Position numbers and translations under genes: made by a program
Shown: positions 53,100-62,907 of the stretch, piece by piece
Layout: every line of letters begins with the position of its first letter
How positions within the stretch are numbered: position 1 is the first letter of the stretch
NCBI RefSeq assembly: GCF_900109885.1
Contig: NZ_FOBS01000002.1
Location: 124,001 to 188,000, forward strand
Source of the DNA: Syntrophus gentianae
Lineage (GTDB): Bacteria; Desulfobacterota; Syntrophia; Syntrophales; Syntrophaceae
Length of the DNA stretch: 64,000 nt
Reading direction: 5' to 3'
The notes under the pieces: model-generated
Databases searched by the model: none
Told to the model about the DNA's origin: nothing
The model's input: only the letters and a program-made list of their open reading frames with translations

Positions 53100-54890
53100 T
53101 CAGAATGCGGCATCCCAGCGTTTGCTGAGACGGATGGCGGAATGGATCAGGCCGACCATACTGTAGGTCTGGACAAAGTTGCCCCACTGTTCGCCGGTCC
53201 TCACGTCGAGATGCTCGGCGAAAAGACCGTGGCGGTTGTGACGCGACAACAGGTTTTCAAAGAGCTGCCGGGCTTCGTCATTGCGTCCCAGGGCCACGAG
53301 GGCATGGATATACCAGTAGGTACAGACGATGAAGGCATTCTCGGGAGCACCAAAGTCATCCTCCTCGACGTAACGGAAAATGTAGTCCCCATGGCGCAAT
53401 TCCCGTTCAATTGCCGCGACGGTTGCGGCAAAGCGAAAATCGTCTGCGGTAAGAAAGCCCACGTCATGCATCAGCAGCAGGCTGGCATCCAGAGAATCTC
53501 CCTCGAAGGCGGCCGTGAAGGCTTTCTTATGGTCATTCCAGGCGCGGGCACAGACGGCGGCGTGGATCAATTCCGCCTGCGCTTTCCAGTATGCCTCACG
53601 CTCCGAGAGACCGAGGCGCGCAGCGATCTTTGCCAGACGATCACAGGCAGCCCAGCACATGACAGCGGAGAACGTGTGAATCCGTTTGGTCCCGCGCAGT
53701 TCCCACAATCCCGCATCCGGCTGGTCATGGACCTGAATGGCGGTTTCTCCCAGCGGTTCGAGCCGATGGAAGAGCGCCGCATCCCCCCGGCGGATAAGCC
53801 GCTGATCGAAGAAAACGTGGGTTACCGCCAGAATCACAGAGCCGTACACATCATGCTGGATTTGCTCATAGGCCTGGTTTCCCACCCGCACCGGCCCCAT
53901 TCCGCGATAGCCTGCGAGCGTCTCAATCTTTCGCTCCTCAAGATACTTCTGCCCATCGATGCCATAGACGGGCTGGATACGTCCACCAGAGGATCCTGCA
54001 ACAACGTTGACAAGATATCTGAGATAGCGTTCCATCGTGCGGGTCGCGCTGAGACGATTCAAGGCGTTGACCACAAAGTACGCATCACGGAGCCAGCAGT
54101 ACCGGTAATCCCAGTTCCGCCCGGAGTCAGGGGCTTCGGGAACGGACGTGGTCATGGCTGCAACGATGGCCCCGGTATCATCAAAGGCGTTGAGTTTCAG
54201 GGTAATGGCTGCACGAATGACTTCATCCTGCCACTCAAAGGGAATGCCCAGATCATGCACCCAGTCATGCCAGTAACCAATTGTTTCTACAAGAAATCTG
54301 CGCGCCAGTTCCGAAATGGGTTCTGATATCGTTTCATCCATGCCGAAGATAAGCGTCACCTGGTCTTCCAGGAAAAAGGGAAGCTCCTGAAGAATCGTGG
54401 TAATGGAGGCATCGGTGGTAAGACGAAGCACCCAGTCGGGTGATACGTAGCGGATATGGTGGCTTCCGTATGTGATATCACACGCTTCCCGTCCATAATC
54501 GTAGGTTGGGCGGACACAGATCCGGATGAAAGGGGTTCCCTGCAGACGCCTGACCTGCCTGACCAGCATCATGGGCGTGAACATCCGCCCGTGCTGACGA
54601 AAACGAGGGACAAAGTCGGTGATTTCGATCACCCCTCCCTGCGTATCGGTGAAGCGCGTAACCAGAACAGCGGTGTTGGACAGATAGCTCTGTTCCGTCC
54701 TGATCTGCTCAAGCAGTTCAATGGAGCAATAGCCTTTTCCTGAACCGGTCTCGTGTTCCTGCAGCAGGGAGTTGAACACCGGATCGCCGTCGAAACGGGG
54801 GAGGCAGTACCAGACGATCTCAGCGGCGGAATCGATCAGGGCGCCGACTTGACAATTGCCGATTAACCCAAGGTCCAGAGAACTGTTCAT
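53100..54890 (-). CDS. Glycoside hydrolase family 15 protein (glucoamylase/trehalase-like)
   Basis: 596 aa. N-terminal start LDLGLIGNCQVGALIDSAAE and IVWYCLPRFDGDPVFNSLL is the TGA/GH15-like domain common in bacterial glucoamylase-like proteins; the (alpha/alpha)6 barrel includes NWDYRYCWLRDAYFVVNAL and WKAQAELIHAAV, the former holding conserved catalytic residues. Located immediately upstream of otsA, it may hydrolyse trehalose or maltodextrin; GH15 trehalases exist, but the specificity is unproven. ATG 54890 has GGAG; the stop lies 18 nt before otsA, so they form an operon with otsB. Confidence 0.88.
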   Translation of the reverse strand: MNSSLDLGLIGNCQVGALIDSAAEIVWYCLPRFDGDPVFNSLLQEHETGSGKGYCSIELLEQIRTEQSYLSNTAVLVTRFTDTQGGVIEITDFVPRFRQHGRMFTPMMLVRQVRRLQGTPFIRICVRPTYDYGREACDITYGSHHIRYVSPDWVLRLTTDASITTILQELPFFLEDQVTLIFGMDETISEPISELARRFLVETIGYWHDWVHDLGIPFEWQDEVIRAAITLKLNAFDDTGAIVAAMTTSVPEAPDSGRNWDYRYCWLRDAYFVVNALNRLSATRTMERYLRYLVNVVAGSSGGRIQPVYGIDGQKYLEERKIETLAGYRGMGPVRVGNQAYEQIQHDVYGSVILAVTHVFFDQRLIRRGDAALFHRLEPLGETAIQVHDQPDAGLWELRGTKRIHTFSAVMCWAACDRLAKIAARLGLSEREAYWKAQAELIHAAVCARAWNDHKKAFTAAFEGDSLDASLLLMHDVGFLTADDFRFAATVAAIERELRHGDYIFRYVEEDDFGAPENAFIVCTYWYIHALVALGRNDEARQLFENLLSRHNRHGLFAEHLDVRTGEQWGNFVQTYSMVGLIHSAIRLSKRWDAAF

Positions 54891-54902
54891 TCCAAATCTC
54901 CT

Positions 54903-57638
54903 TCAGAGCATGGCCGCTGATATCACAGCGCTGCCGGAAGCCTTACTGTTTCCTCTCCTCCGGCGCGTGAACTTCTTCTCGATTCCCACGATCAGCATCA
55001 CCAGGATTGCCGCCGCCAGAATACGCAGCCATGACTCGATCCCGATGGGCTTGCTATGGAATGCGACGTTCATAACCGGCGCATAGGTAAACAGGAGCTG
55101 CAGACCCACCATGACGGCGAACCCGCCGAAGATCCAGGGGTTGGAAAAGAATCCCACTTCAAAAACGGATTTCGTCAACGACCGGCAGTTGAAAAGATAA
55201 AAAAGCTCCACCATCACAATCACATTGACGGCCACCGTCCGCGCCTCAGCCGTACCCGCTCCCGCGGCCAACTCCCATTCAAAGAGCCCGAAGGCCCCGA
55301 GCAGCATCAAACCTGATACGAGAAGAATCCTTCGCGCCAGCATCCGGGTCAGGATGGGCTCCGTAGGCACACGAGGCGGACGATCCATGATGCCCGGTTC
55401 CTTGGGTTCGAAGACAAGCGTCAGGCCGATCAGAACGGCCGTCGTCATATTGATCCAGAGGATCTGGACGGCAAGGATGGGCAGCACAACCCCCAGGAAA
55501 ACGGCGGCTAGAATGACCAATCCTTCACCGATATTGGTGGGCAGCGTCCAGACGATGAATTTGGTGAGATTGTCAAAGGTTCCGCGTCCCTCCTCTACGG
55601 CGGCCTCGATGGAGGCGAAGTTGTCGTCCGTGAGCACCATGTCCGCGGCCTCCTTGGCAACCTCGGTGCCGGTGATGCCCATGGCAATGCCGATATCGGC
55701 GCGCTTCAACGCGGGGGCATCGTTGACCCCGTCTCCGGTCATGGCCACAATCTGCCCGCGGACCTGCAGCGCCTCCACCAGGCGAAGTTTCTGCTCCGGA
55801 GCCACCCGGGCGTACACGGAGACCTCTTCTACGGTTTCCAGCAGTTCCGAATCGGTCATTTCGGCCAGTTCCCGGCCGGTCAGAACCTTTTCCCCATGGG
55901 CGAGCCCGATCTTACGGGCAATGGCCGAAGCCGTAACGGCATGGTCGCCGGTGATCATCTTGACGCGGACCCCGGCGCTGTGGCAGTTTTTGACCGCCTC
56001 CACCGCTTCGGCCCGGGGCGGATCGATCATGCCCTGCAAGCCCAGAAAAGTCATTCCCTCCGCCACATCCTCATGGGAAATTCTTTTTTTTCCTTCCGGA
56101 AGCTCCATTCGGGAAAAGGCCAGGACCCGCAGCCCCTTGGCGGCCATCGCCTCCACGGTCTCCAGAATTCCGTCTGCATCAAGCTTCAACGGCTCCCCTT
56201 CGGAAGAAAGAGCTGAATGGCATCTGATCAGGATGGACTCCACCGAACCCTTGGCGTACACGACGGGATTCTCCTCCGGGACGCTATGGAGGGTGGCCAT
56301 GTACTGATGCTGGGATTCAAAGGGAATCGTATCGAGGCGCGGCAGCTTTTTCGACTCCTCCTGGCCGGAAAGCCCGCCTTTGGCGGCTGCGGCGAGCAAA
56401 GCGCCCTCCGTGGGATCCCCCTCGACGATCCAGCGGCCCTCCTTCTCCACAAGAACACTGTCATTGCACAGCAGGCCGCACCGGAGGCATTCCTCAAGAG
56501 CGACGGGAAGATTGCGAAGGGCAGCTCCATCCGGGGTCAGGATCCCGCCGGCAGGCGCGTAGCCCCCGCCGGTCACGGTATACAGATCCGGACCCGCCAG
56601 GATCTCCTGGACGGTCATCTGGTTTTCCGTGAGCGTCCCGGTCTTGTCCGAACAGATCACGGTCGTACTGCCCAGCGTCTCCACGGCGGGGAGCTTGCGG
56701 ATGATGGCCCTTTTCCGTGCCATACGGGCCACACCGATGGCCAGGGTGATGGTCATGGCGGCGGGCAACCCCTCGGGAATGGCGCCCACGGCCAGGGCCA
56801 CGGAAGCCATGAACATCTCCAGAGCGCTCTGGCCGCGGAGAAGACCGACGCCGAAAGTGACAACTGCCAGGGACAGGATAACATAGAGCAGAACCTTGCT
56901 GAACGCGGCGATTTTCCTGAGTAGAGGGGTCTCCAGTTCCTCCGTGGCGGAAAGGAGCTCGGAAATCTTCCCCACCTCCGTGGCGTCGCCGATGGCAACG
57001 ATGATGCCCATACCCTGGCCATAGGTCACCAGGGATGATCCGTAAACCATGTTTCTCCTGTCCGCCAGGATCGTATCGTGAGGCAGGGTCCTGCTGCACT
57101 TCTGCACGGCCACGGACTCTCCCGTGAGGGCCGATTCGTCGACCTGAAGGTCACGGGCTGATATCAGGCGCAGATCGGCAGGCGCCTTGTCCCCGGACTG
57201 CAGAAGGACAATGTCGCCGGGAACCACCTCCACCGAAGAAATTCGCCGCTTTTCTCCGGAGCGCAGGACGGTTGCTTCGGTGACCATGGTCCGGGCAAGG
57301 GCCTCCATGGCCTTGACGGCCTTGGATTCCTGGAGAAAACCGATCAGGGCATTGACGAGCACCACCCCGAAGATGACTCCCGCATCGACCCACTCCCGAA
57401 GCAGGAGGGTGATCAGGGTGGCGGCCAGAAGGATGTAAACCAGTGGCTGGTGAAACTGGAGGAAAAAGCGGAGCAGGGGCCCTCTGCCCTTTTTCGTCGT
57501 CAGGACATTGGAGCCGAAGTGTTCCCGGCGGTGATTGACTTCAAAGAGATCAAGACCTCCTTCAGGATTGCCGTCCAGGAGATCGATCACTTCCTCAGCC
57601 GGGAGATAATGCCAGTGCCGCCCAATCAGGTTTTCCAT
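54903..57638 (-). CDS. P-type cation-transporting ATPase (P2-type)
   Basis: 911 aa. N-terminal cation-ATPase domain, TGES actuator motif at 172-175, ALAVGAIPEGLPAAMTITLA in helix 4, phosphorylated Asp331 in CSDKTGTLTENQ, the hinge GDGVNDAPALK and six C-terminal helices. These mark a P2A/P2B-like pump; Ca2+, Na+ or K+ are possible. It starts with ATG 57638 after GGAGAG, and ends 12 nt before the GH15 start; co-transcription with the trehalose genes is possible. A second pump of the same class lies upstream on the same strand. Confidence 0.9.
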   Translation of the reverse strand: MENLIGRHWHYLPAEEVIDLLDGNPEGGLDLFEVNHRREHFGSNVLTTKKGRGPLLRFFLQFHQPLVYILLAATLITLLLREWVDAGVIFGVVLVNALIGFLQESKAVKAMEALARTMVTEATVLRSGEKRRISSVEVVPGDIVLLQSGDKAPADLRLISARDLQVDESALTGESVAVQKCSRTLPHDTILADRRNMVYGSSLVTYGQGMGIIVAIGDATEVGKISELLSATEELETPLLRKIAAFSKVLLYVILSLAVVTFGVGLLRGQSALEMFMASVALAVGAIPEGLPAAMTITLAIGVARMARKRAIIRKLPAVETLGSTTVICSDKTGTLTENQMTVQEILAGPDLYTVTGGGYAPAGGILTPDGAALRNLPVALEECLRCGLLCNDSVLVEKEGRWIVEGDPTEGALLAAAAKGGLSGQEESKKLPRLDTIPFESQHQYMATLHSVPEENPVVYAKGSVESILIRCHSALSSEGEPLKLDADGILETVEAMAAKGLRVLAFSRMELPEGKKRISHEDVAEGMTFLGLQGMIDPPRAEAVEAVKNCHSAGVRVKMITGDHAVTASAIARKIGLAHGEKVLTGRELAEMTDSELLETVEEVSVYARVAPEQKLRLVEALQVRGQIVAMTGDGVNDAPALKRADIGIAMGITGTEVAKEAADMVLTDDNFASIEAAVEEGRGTFDNLTKFIVWTLPTNIGEGLVILAAVFLGVVLPILAVQILWINMTTAVLIGLTLVFEPKEPGIMDRPPRVPTEPILTRMLARRILLVSGLMLLGAFGLFEWELAAGAGTAEARTVAVNVIVMVELFYLFNCRSLTKSVFEVGFFSNPWIFGGFAVMVGLQLLFTYAPVMNVAFHSKPIGIESWLRILAAAILVMLIVGIEKKFTRRRRGNSKASGSAVISAAML

Positions 57639-57997
57639 GATTCATCTCTCCATACTGCAGCCGAAAACAGCGTATGCAGGTTTTTTTCCAACATCCTGCA
57701 TGGATTTCATACCGCACTGAAGACAGGCTCCGGAACCGGATAGCGAAGCTTAAAGATTCGTCTGCGCCAAATCGTGAACATCACATTAGGAAGAGAATTC
57801 CTTAAAGATTTCTTAATGTGCTTGGTTAATATACAGACAGCAATCTTATAAATCAACTTTCATATGCCTTTCCTCCTGTGCCGGCCACTTGCCGAAAATG
57901 TGTCAGCCTGCGACAATCCAAATAACCATCGGTAGGGATGCAACTCAGATCAAATTTTCAATGATTTAAAATTCTCGCAGTGATGAAGAGGGTTGCC
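57639..57997. other. 360-bp AT-rich gap between two P-type ATPase genes
   Basis: Probably carries the promoter of the downstream ATPase gene (57638). I see no gene, RNA or convincing palindrome; the minus strand between 57770 and 57850 is AT-rich enough for a promoter but no hexamers stand out. Confidence 0.4.
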
Positions 57998-60643
57998 TCA
58001 ACGGCTAAGGACCAGATGCTTCCTGGTTTCCTCACCGAAGAACAGAAGAAGGGCAAAGGGGAGCAGAATAAACCAGGTTGCCGGGGGCAGGGGGTGGGTT
58101 GCGAAGATTCTGTTGCCGAACGGAGAATAGACGATGAAGAGCTGGAGGCAGAGTTCGAAAGCTATGCCGATGAAGATGAACCGGTTCGAAAAAAATCCCA
58201 GGCTCAGCACGGACTCATTCGCGGATCGGCAGGCAAAGACGTTGCCGATCTGGACGATGATGATCGCGGTCAGGCACGCCGTCGTTGCCTGGAGATAGAG
58301 GACATTATTCAGCGGCAGCAGCGTCCCCCATGTCCAGCCCCCTCCATACAGGACATAGAAGAACCCGAACATGCAGGCGGCCGCCTCGATCGGCCCCAGG
58401 AAGAGGTAGGCGCGGGAAAGGACCGAAAAATTGAGGAGTCTCTCGTTCCGGCTCCTGGGCGGCTGCTTCATGACCGCCGGGGTCGGTTTTTCCGTGCCGA
58501 GGGCCAGGGCCGGGAGCATGTCCGTGCCGAGGTCGACCGCCAAAATCTGCATGATCGTCAGCGGCAGGGGTATCCGCAGCAGGATGTAAGCGAGGAAGGG
58601 TACGGCCTCCGGAATGTTTGAAGCGAAGATGTAGGTGATGAATTTTCGAATATTGTCATAGACCGTCCGGCCTTCTTCAACGGCATTTACGATGGTCGCA
58701 AAATTATCATCCAGCAGAATCATGTCCGAGGCCTCTTTCGCGACATCGGTTCCCGAGATGCCCATGGCGATGCCGATATCCGCCTTTTTAAGTGCCGGCG
58801 CATCATTGACGCCGTCACCGGTCACGGCAACCCATTGTCCTTCCTCCTGAAGGATCGAGACGACCCTCATCTTGTGCTTCGGCGCCATCCGCGCAAAGAG
58901 AATCTCCCTGGCGGCGAGCTTTTTCCGCAGTTCCCGGTCATCCATTTTCAGGAACTCCGGTCCTTCAATCACGATCGGGTCGCCTTTCACCAGGCCGATC
59001 TCACGGGCAATGGCAACGGCGGTGCGGCTGCCATCTCCTGTAATCACGATGACCTTGATGCCGGCCTCATGGCATTTTCGGATGGCCTCCGGCACTTCAG
59101 GCCGAGGCGGGTCTTCGAGTCCGATCAGACCGGCAAAAACAAAATCTTTTTCCAAAGAAAAAGGATCGGCGGGAAGGGAGTCAGAAAGATTTTTTTTATA
59201 GGCGAAGGCCAGAACCCTCAACCCTTTGTCCATAAGGGAAGAATAGGCATCCAATGCGCTTTCGCGCGAGGCCTCCTCCATTTTTTGCTCGACGCCATTC
59301 GTCAAGAATCGGCTGCACAGAGGCAGAATGCTCTCCATGGCCCCTTTCGAAAAGACATATTCCGCATTACCGACTCGATGTACGGTTGTCATCCTCTTCC
59401 GGTCGGAGTCAAAGGGGATCTCAAAGATGCGTTGCGCACTCAGATCGCCCAGGCTTTCCCTGCCAAGCCGCAGAAGGGCCGTCTCGGTGGGATCCCCCAG
59501 ATATTCATTGTCGGCAAACCGGGCATTGTTGCAGAAAAGGGCCGTCTGCATCAGGGGATCATCAGCCTGTGCCCGAAAATCTTTGGCATCGAGAATTGAG
59601 CCGTCTTTCCATATTTTTTCAGCAGTCATTCGATTCTGGGTCAGCGTGCCGGTTTTGTCGGTGCAGATCACGGATACACAACCCAGCGTCTCCGCAGAGG
59701 AGAGATTCTTGATCAAGGCCTTCCGCTTCGCCATTCTCTGACTGGCCATGGCCAGGGAAAGGGTAACGGTGGGCAGCATGCCCTCGGGGATGAGGGCGAC
59801 GGTGATGCCGATGGCAAAGATGAAATTGTTCCAGAAATCCCTGCCGATGGCGAATCCCAGGGCAAAGAAGAAGATGCCGACCAGGGCGGCGATGGTCGCC
59901 ACGAGGCGCGTTGCCTTGACGATCTCCTTCTGGAGCGGGCTGAGATCCGGCTGAACCGTGCTCGTCAGGTGGGCGATCCGCCCGAATTCCGTCCCCATCC
60001 CCGTCGCAAAGACCAGCGCTTTCCCCGAACCACTCGTAACGGTTGTTCCGGCAAAGACAATATTGGGGCTGTCCAGAAGTTCACCCTGAACAGGCAGAGA
60101 ATTCCGAAGACTGGCCTCGGACTCTCCCGTCAGCGAAGCGTTATTGACCTTAAGCATGGCGCCTTCGATCAGGCGCGCGTCGGCTGGGATCCGGTCTCCT
60201 TCGGACAAAAGGATAATATCCCCCGGCACGACCTCGCGCGACGGGACTTTCCGCTCTTTTCCCTCCCGGACTATCTGCACATAAAAGGGCAGGAGCTTTT
60301 TCAGGGCCTCCAGGGCTTTCTCCGCACGGTATTCCTGGATAAAGGTGAAGACGGCATTGATCATAATGACGCCGATGATGGCAAAACCGAGCGTGGCCAT
60401 GTCCTCGCCGGGATGGAGATAATCCGAGAGAAAGGCAAGCCCTGCACCAACCCAGAGGAGTAAGGCCAGGAAATGGGTAAACTGCCGAAAAAATCGAATC
60501 GCCAGGGAAGTTCTCCGCACTTCCCGGATCTCATTGAAGCCGCTTTCCGAAAGCCTTTTCGCCGCTTCTGCTTCGGGAAGGCCGTTTTCCGAGCTGACGA
60601 GGGCCCGAAGGGCCTCCTCTTTCGAAAGGCTGTTAATCTTCAT
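57998..60643 (-). CDS. P-type cation-transporting ATPase (second, P2-type)
   Basis: 881 aa. Actuator TGES at 172-175, helix-4 ALIPEGMLPTVTLSLAMA, phospho-Asp329 in CTDKTGTLTQNRM, hinge GDGVNDAPALK, GISGTDVAKEASDMILLDDN and a C-terminal six-helix domain. It resembles, but is not a recent copy of, the ATPase at 54903-57638. The ATG at 60643 overlaps the stop of the universal stress protein gene by 11 nt, so the two are translationally coupled. Ion specificity unknown. Confidence 0.9.
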   Translation of the reverse strand: MKINSLSKEEALRALVSSENGLPEAEAAKRLSESGFNEIREVRRTSLAIRFFRQFTHFLALLLWVGAGLAFLSDYLHPGEDMATLGFAIIGVIMINAVFTFIQEYRAEKALEALKKLLPFYVQIVREGKERKVPSREVVPGDIILLSEGDRIPADARLIEGAMLKVNNASLTGESEASLRNSLPVQGELLDSPNIVFAGTTVTSGSGKALVFATGMGTEFGRIAHLTSTVQPDLSPLQKEIVKATRLVATIAALVGIFFFALGFAIGRDFWNNFIFAIGITVALIPEGMLPTVTLSLAMASQRMAKRKALIKNLSSAETLGCVSVICTDKTGTLTQNRMTAEKIWKDGSILDAKDFRAQADDPLMQTALFCNNARFADNEYLGDPTETALLRLGRESLGDLSAQRIFEIPFDSDRKRMTTVHRVGNAEYVFSKGAMESILPLCSRFLTNGVEQKMEEASRESALDAYSSLMDKGLRVLAFAYKKNLSDSLPADPFSLEKDFVFAGLIGLEDPPRPEVPEAIRKCHEAGIKVIVITGDGSRTAVAIAREIGLVKGDPIVIEGPEFLKMDDRELRKKLAAREILFARMAPKHKMRVVSILQEEGQWVAVTGDGVNDAPALKKADIGIAMGISGTDVAKEASDMILLDDNFATIVNAVEEGRTVYDNIRKFITYIFASNIPEAVPFLAYILLRIPLPLTIMQILAVDLGTDMLPALALGTEKPTPAVMKQPPRSRNERLLNFSVLSRAYLFLGPIEAAACMFGFFYVLYGGGWTWGTLLPLNNVLYLQATTACLTAIIIVQIGNVFACRSANESVLSLGFFSNRFIFIGIAFELCLQLFIVYSPFGNRIFATHPLPPATWFILLPFALLLFFGEETRKHLVLSR

Positions 60644-61472
60644 GGCGCGGCTTCAGGATGATGAGGTCGCAAGGCGTCTCTCTCAGAACCTGCTCGACCG
60701 GATTGCCCTTGAGCAGGGATGCCAGGAGACTCCGCTCGCTTGCCCCCATGATGACGAGGTCATGCCTTTTTGCAAAGGCCTCGATCGTGATGTTCCGGGC
60801 GATCCTGCCAGGCAGGTGCTTCCCTTCATGTTCGATATCCTGCTGCTTGAGGTACTTCATGAACTGCTCGATATCCTTTGACATGCGCTCTTCCCATTCC
60901 GGAGGGGTGAGGTGGATCTCTCCGGAAAAGATCTGTTCCATGGGTTTGGGCGAATGGAAGACATAAACCTTTGCCCCGAATGACTTTGCCATCGATGTGA
61001 CAAAAGCGGCCCGTTCCCGGACATGATTGATCCTTGCCTTGACCGGAACGAGGATCCTTTTGGGGCGTATTCTGCCGAAATGCACAACCCGCACAAGGGC
61101 AACGGAGCAGGGAAGTTTCAGAGACAGACTCCGAGCCACCGTTCCGGCATAGAACCTTTTTTCCAGATCCTCTCTCCGTGTTGAGGCAAAGACCATCCCG
61201 ATCTTTTCCCGACGTACGATTTTCTCGATCTCACGAACGGCATTCCCTGTCGCCGCAATGCTTTCCGCCTGGATATTTCGTTCCAGGGCCTCACCAAAAA
61301 GCCGCTGGATGGCCTCCTCGGCGGCATGGCGGTCACGCGGGGGCATGCCTTCCTCAGCGACAAAGCAGATGTAGAATTTGGCACGAAGCTCCTGTGCAAG
61401 GTTCAGGGCGTAGCGCGCCGTCACCTCGGAATTCAGATGCTCATTGACTGCGGCAAGGATCTTTTTATACAT
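60633..61472 (-). CDS. Tandem universal stress protein (UspA family)
   Basis: 279 aa, two Usp units: the first from MYKKILAAVNEHLNSEVTAR to about 140, the second from about 146 (RPKRILVPVKARINHVRERA) with the ATP-binding-type GASERSLLASLLKGN near the end. I chose ATG 61472, which gives a typical Usp start; the open frame continues 22 codons upstream without homology. No strong ribosome site. Coupled to the downstream P-type ATPase, suggesting the stress protein serves or regulates the pump (inference). Confidence 0.85.
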   Translation of the reverse strand: MYKKILAAVNEHLNSEVTARYALNLAQELRAKFYICFVAEEGMPPRDRHAAEEAIQRLFGEALERNIQAESIAATGNAVREIEKIVRREKIGMVFASTRREDLEKRFYAGTVARSLSLKLPCSVALVRVVHFGRIRPKRILVPVKARINHVRERAAFVTSMAKSFGAKVYVFHSPKPMEQIFSGEIHLTPPEWEERMSKDIEQFMKYLKQQDIEHEGKHLPGRIARNITIEAFAKRHDLVIMGASERSLLASLLKGNPVEQVLRETPCDLIILKPRHED

Positions 61473-62190
61473 GACTCGAATAGAATCGCCCTGAAAAAAA
61501 ATCGTTCTCCCCGGTTCCTTGAAGATTTTCGAACACAAACGGCCCAGCCGGGATTCAATATCCCCTTGAAAACAACCCCTCCACGGGAGATATTCCCAGA
61601 AATGCAGGCCGGAGCTGATCTACTTAACCCGCCCTTTCTCCAACTCAAAAAACTGTTTTAATTTTACTCGCCAATAACAACGTTTTCTATAAGAAATGTG
61701 ATCCTCCGGTTTGCCCCCCCCGATACAAGCAAATCAAGCAGGTCATCGGTCGTATCGAGACCTCTTCAGGCATCCGGGATTTCCTCTTCCGGATATTTCC
61801 GGATATCTAGGCCCAAGTCATTTAAAAAGATACGGACTGACAGTTTATGACCAACATTTTATTCCAGATGGCTAGGGAATATTACGCCTAAACCTTAACG
61901 ATAAAATAAGGACTTTCAGGTATTGACCTATTTGTAAAGCTTTGTTTAAGTATTGCTAGAATGAGTAAAGTTTTGTCTTCCGGATCGTTCAATACTGCGC
62001 TTTAAAAAAATTCATTCAAAAGAAGAAAACAGCAGAAAGGAGGTGTTCCACCGAAGCGGCAAGGGGCTGTGTGCGCAAGAGAAAATGCATCGGCCTCAGG
62101 CACCGGACGGGTTCGTAACCGTCGGTGATCATGGTGAAGGGGATCACGTTTGTAACATTGTAACATCTATCAAATAAGGAGGGTCTATCC
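61473..62190. other. 700-bp noncoding region with a structured leader before the CTERM gene
   Basis: No gene recognised. The first 500 bp are AT-rich and should hold promoters in both directions. From 62037 the leader has AAGGAGG, GGCAA, GCAAGAG, a GGGTT-CGT-AACC hairpin inside a larger ACCGG...CGGT stem (62101-62128) and GGTGAT, the same order of short blocks as before the CTERM gene at 19402. The function is unknown. Confidence 0.4.
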
Positions 62191-62733
62191 ATGAAAAGTG
62201 CGAAATTGTTTTTAATCGGCCTTGTCGTCTTGCTCTTCGCAAGTTCAGGCCACGCCATGATATGGAACTGGTCATTCAGTACCGAGGCAGGTACCTTTAC
62301 AACAGACGGCACCGGCACACCAGGCTGGTACAATGTATCGGACTTCTCAGTCACCAGCACCGGTATGGGCGCCACAATCGGCAGCTGGTCCGGAAGCCAG
62401 TATGCCGCTTCCGGATACTCTACCGAAACACCCTATAAGTTTCAATGGGATGGCTCAGCCGTGGTAAAATGGGATTCCGCCGGAAGTAACTCGTTCGATT
62501 GGCTGGTATTCAAGGACCTGGCGCAGCCTTATTACTATTTCTTCGGATGGGAAACGGGCAACTTCAATACGGTAGATCAGGCAGCATATTATTATGAATA
62601 CGGCAGCGTTAGTCAACCATCCTATCACGTTGATGTCGACCAGGGGGGCGTCGTGCCCATTCCCGGAGCGATTCTTCTCTTTGCTCCCGGTCTTGCCGGT
62701 CTGATTGCAGTGAGGAGACGGCTCAAGGTGTAG
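62191..62733 (+). CDS. Secreted PEP-CTERM-type protein
   Basis: 180 aa. Signal peptide (KLFLIGLVVLLFASSG, cut after GHA), an aromatic- and Ser/Thr/Gly-rich mature region (WNWSFSTEAGTFTTDGTGTP, YYYFFGWETGNFN) and a sorting tail VPIPGAILLFAPGLAGLIAV plus RRRLKV. Start ATG 62191 follows AAGGAGGGTC. No relative in the window outside the tail; an extracellular structural protein is likely (inference). Confidence 0.82.
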   Translation: MKSAKLFLIGLVVLLFASSGHAMIWNWSFSTEAGTFTTDGTGTPGWYNVSDFSVTSTGMGATIGSWSGSQYAASGYSTETPYKFQWDGSAVVKWDSAGSNSFDWLVFKDLAQPYYYFFGWETGNFNTVDQAAYYYEYGSVSQPSYHVDVDQGGVVPIPGAILLFAPGLAGLIAVRRRLKV

Positions 62734-62755
62734 ACGTTGAATCGATATCAAAGAA

Positions 62756-62794
62756 GGCAGGGTCAATTGCAGGGTCAGTTGACCCTGTCTTTTA
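62756..62794 (+). terminator. Terminator of the CTERM gene at 62191
   Basis: CAGGGTCAA (62758-62766) pairs with TTGACCCTG (62779-62787) around a 12-nt loop, followed by TCTTTTAT. Confidence 0.8.
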
Positions 62795-62907
62795 TGTACA
62801 GCCGGTAGAGGCTCATACCGAGTTGCATTCAACTGGAGGTCCAGCGTAGTCGGGTCGTTATCCAACCCATTATCAGAACAACGTCAGATTATGCCAGGAG
62901 GTGGAAA

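Noticed and set aside
50853-54326. A 1157-codon open frame on the plus strand
   Set aside because: It lies exactly antisense to otsA and the GH15 gene, lacks a ribosome site and has low-complexity Gly/Arg/His-rich composition typical of antisense shadows in GC-rich genes.
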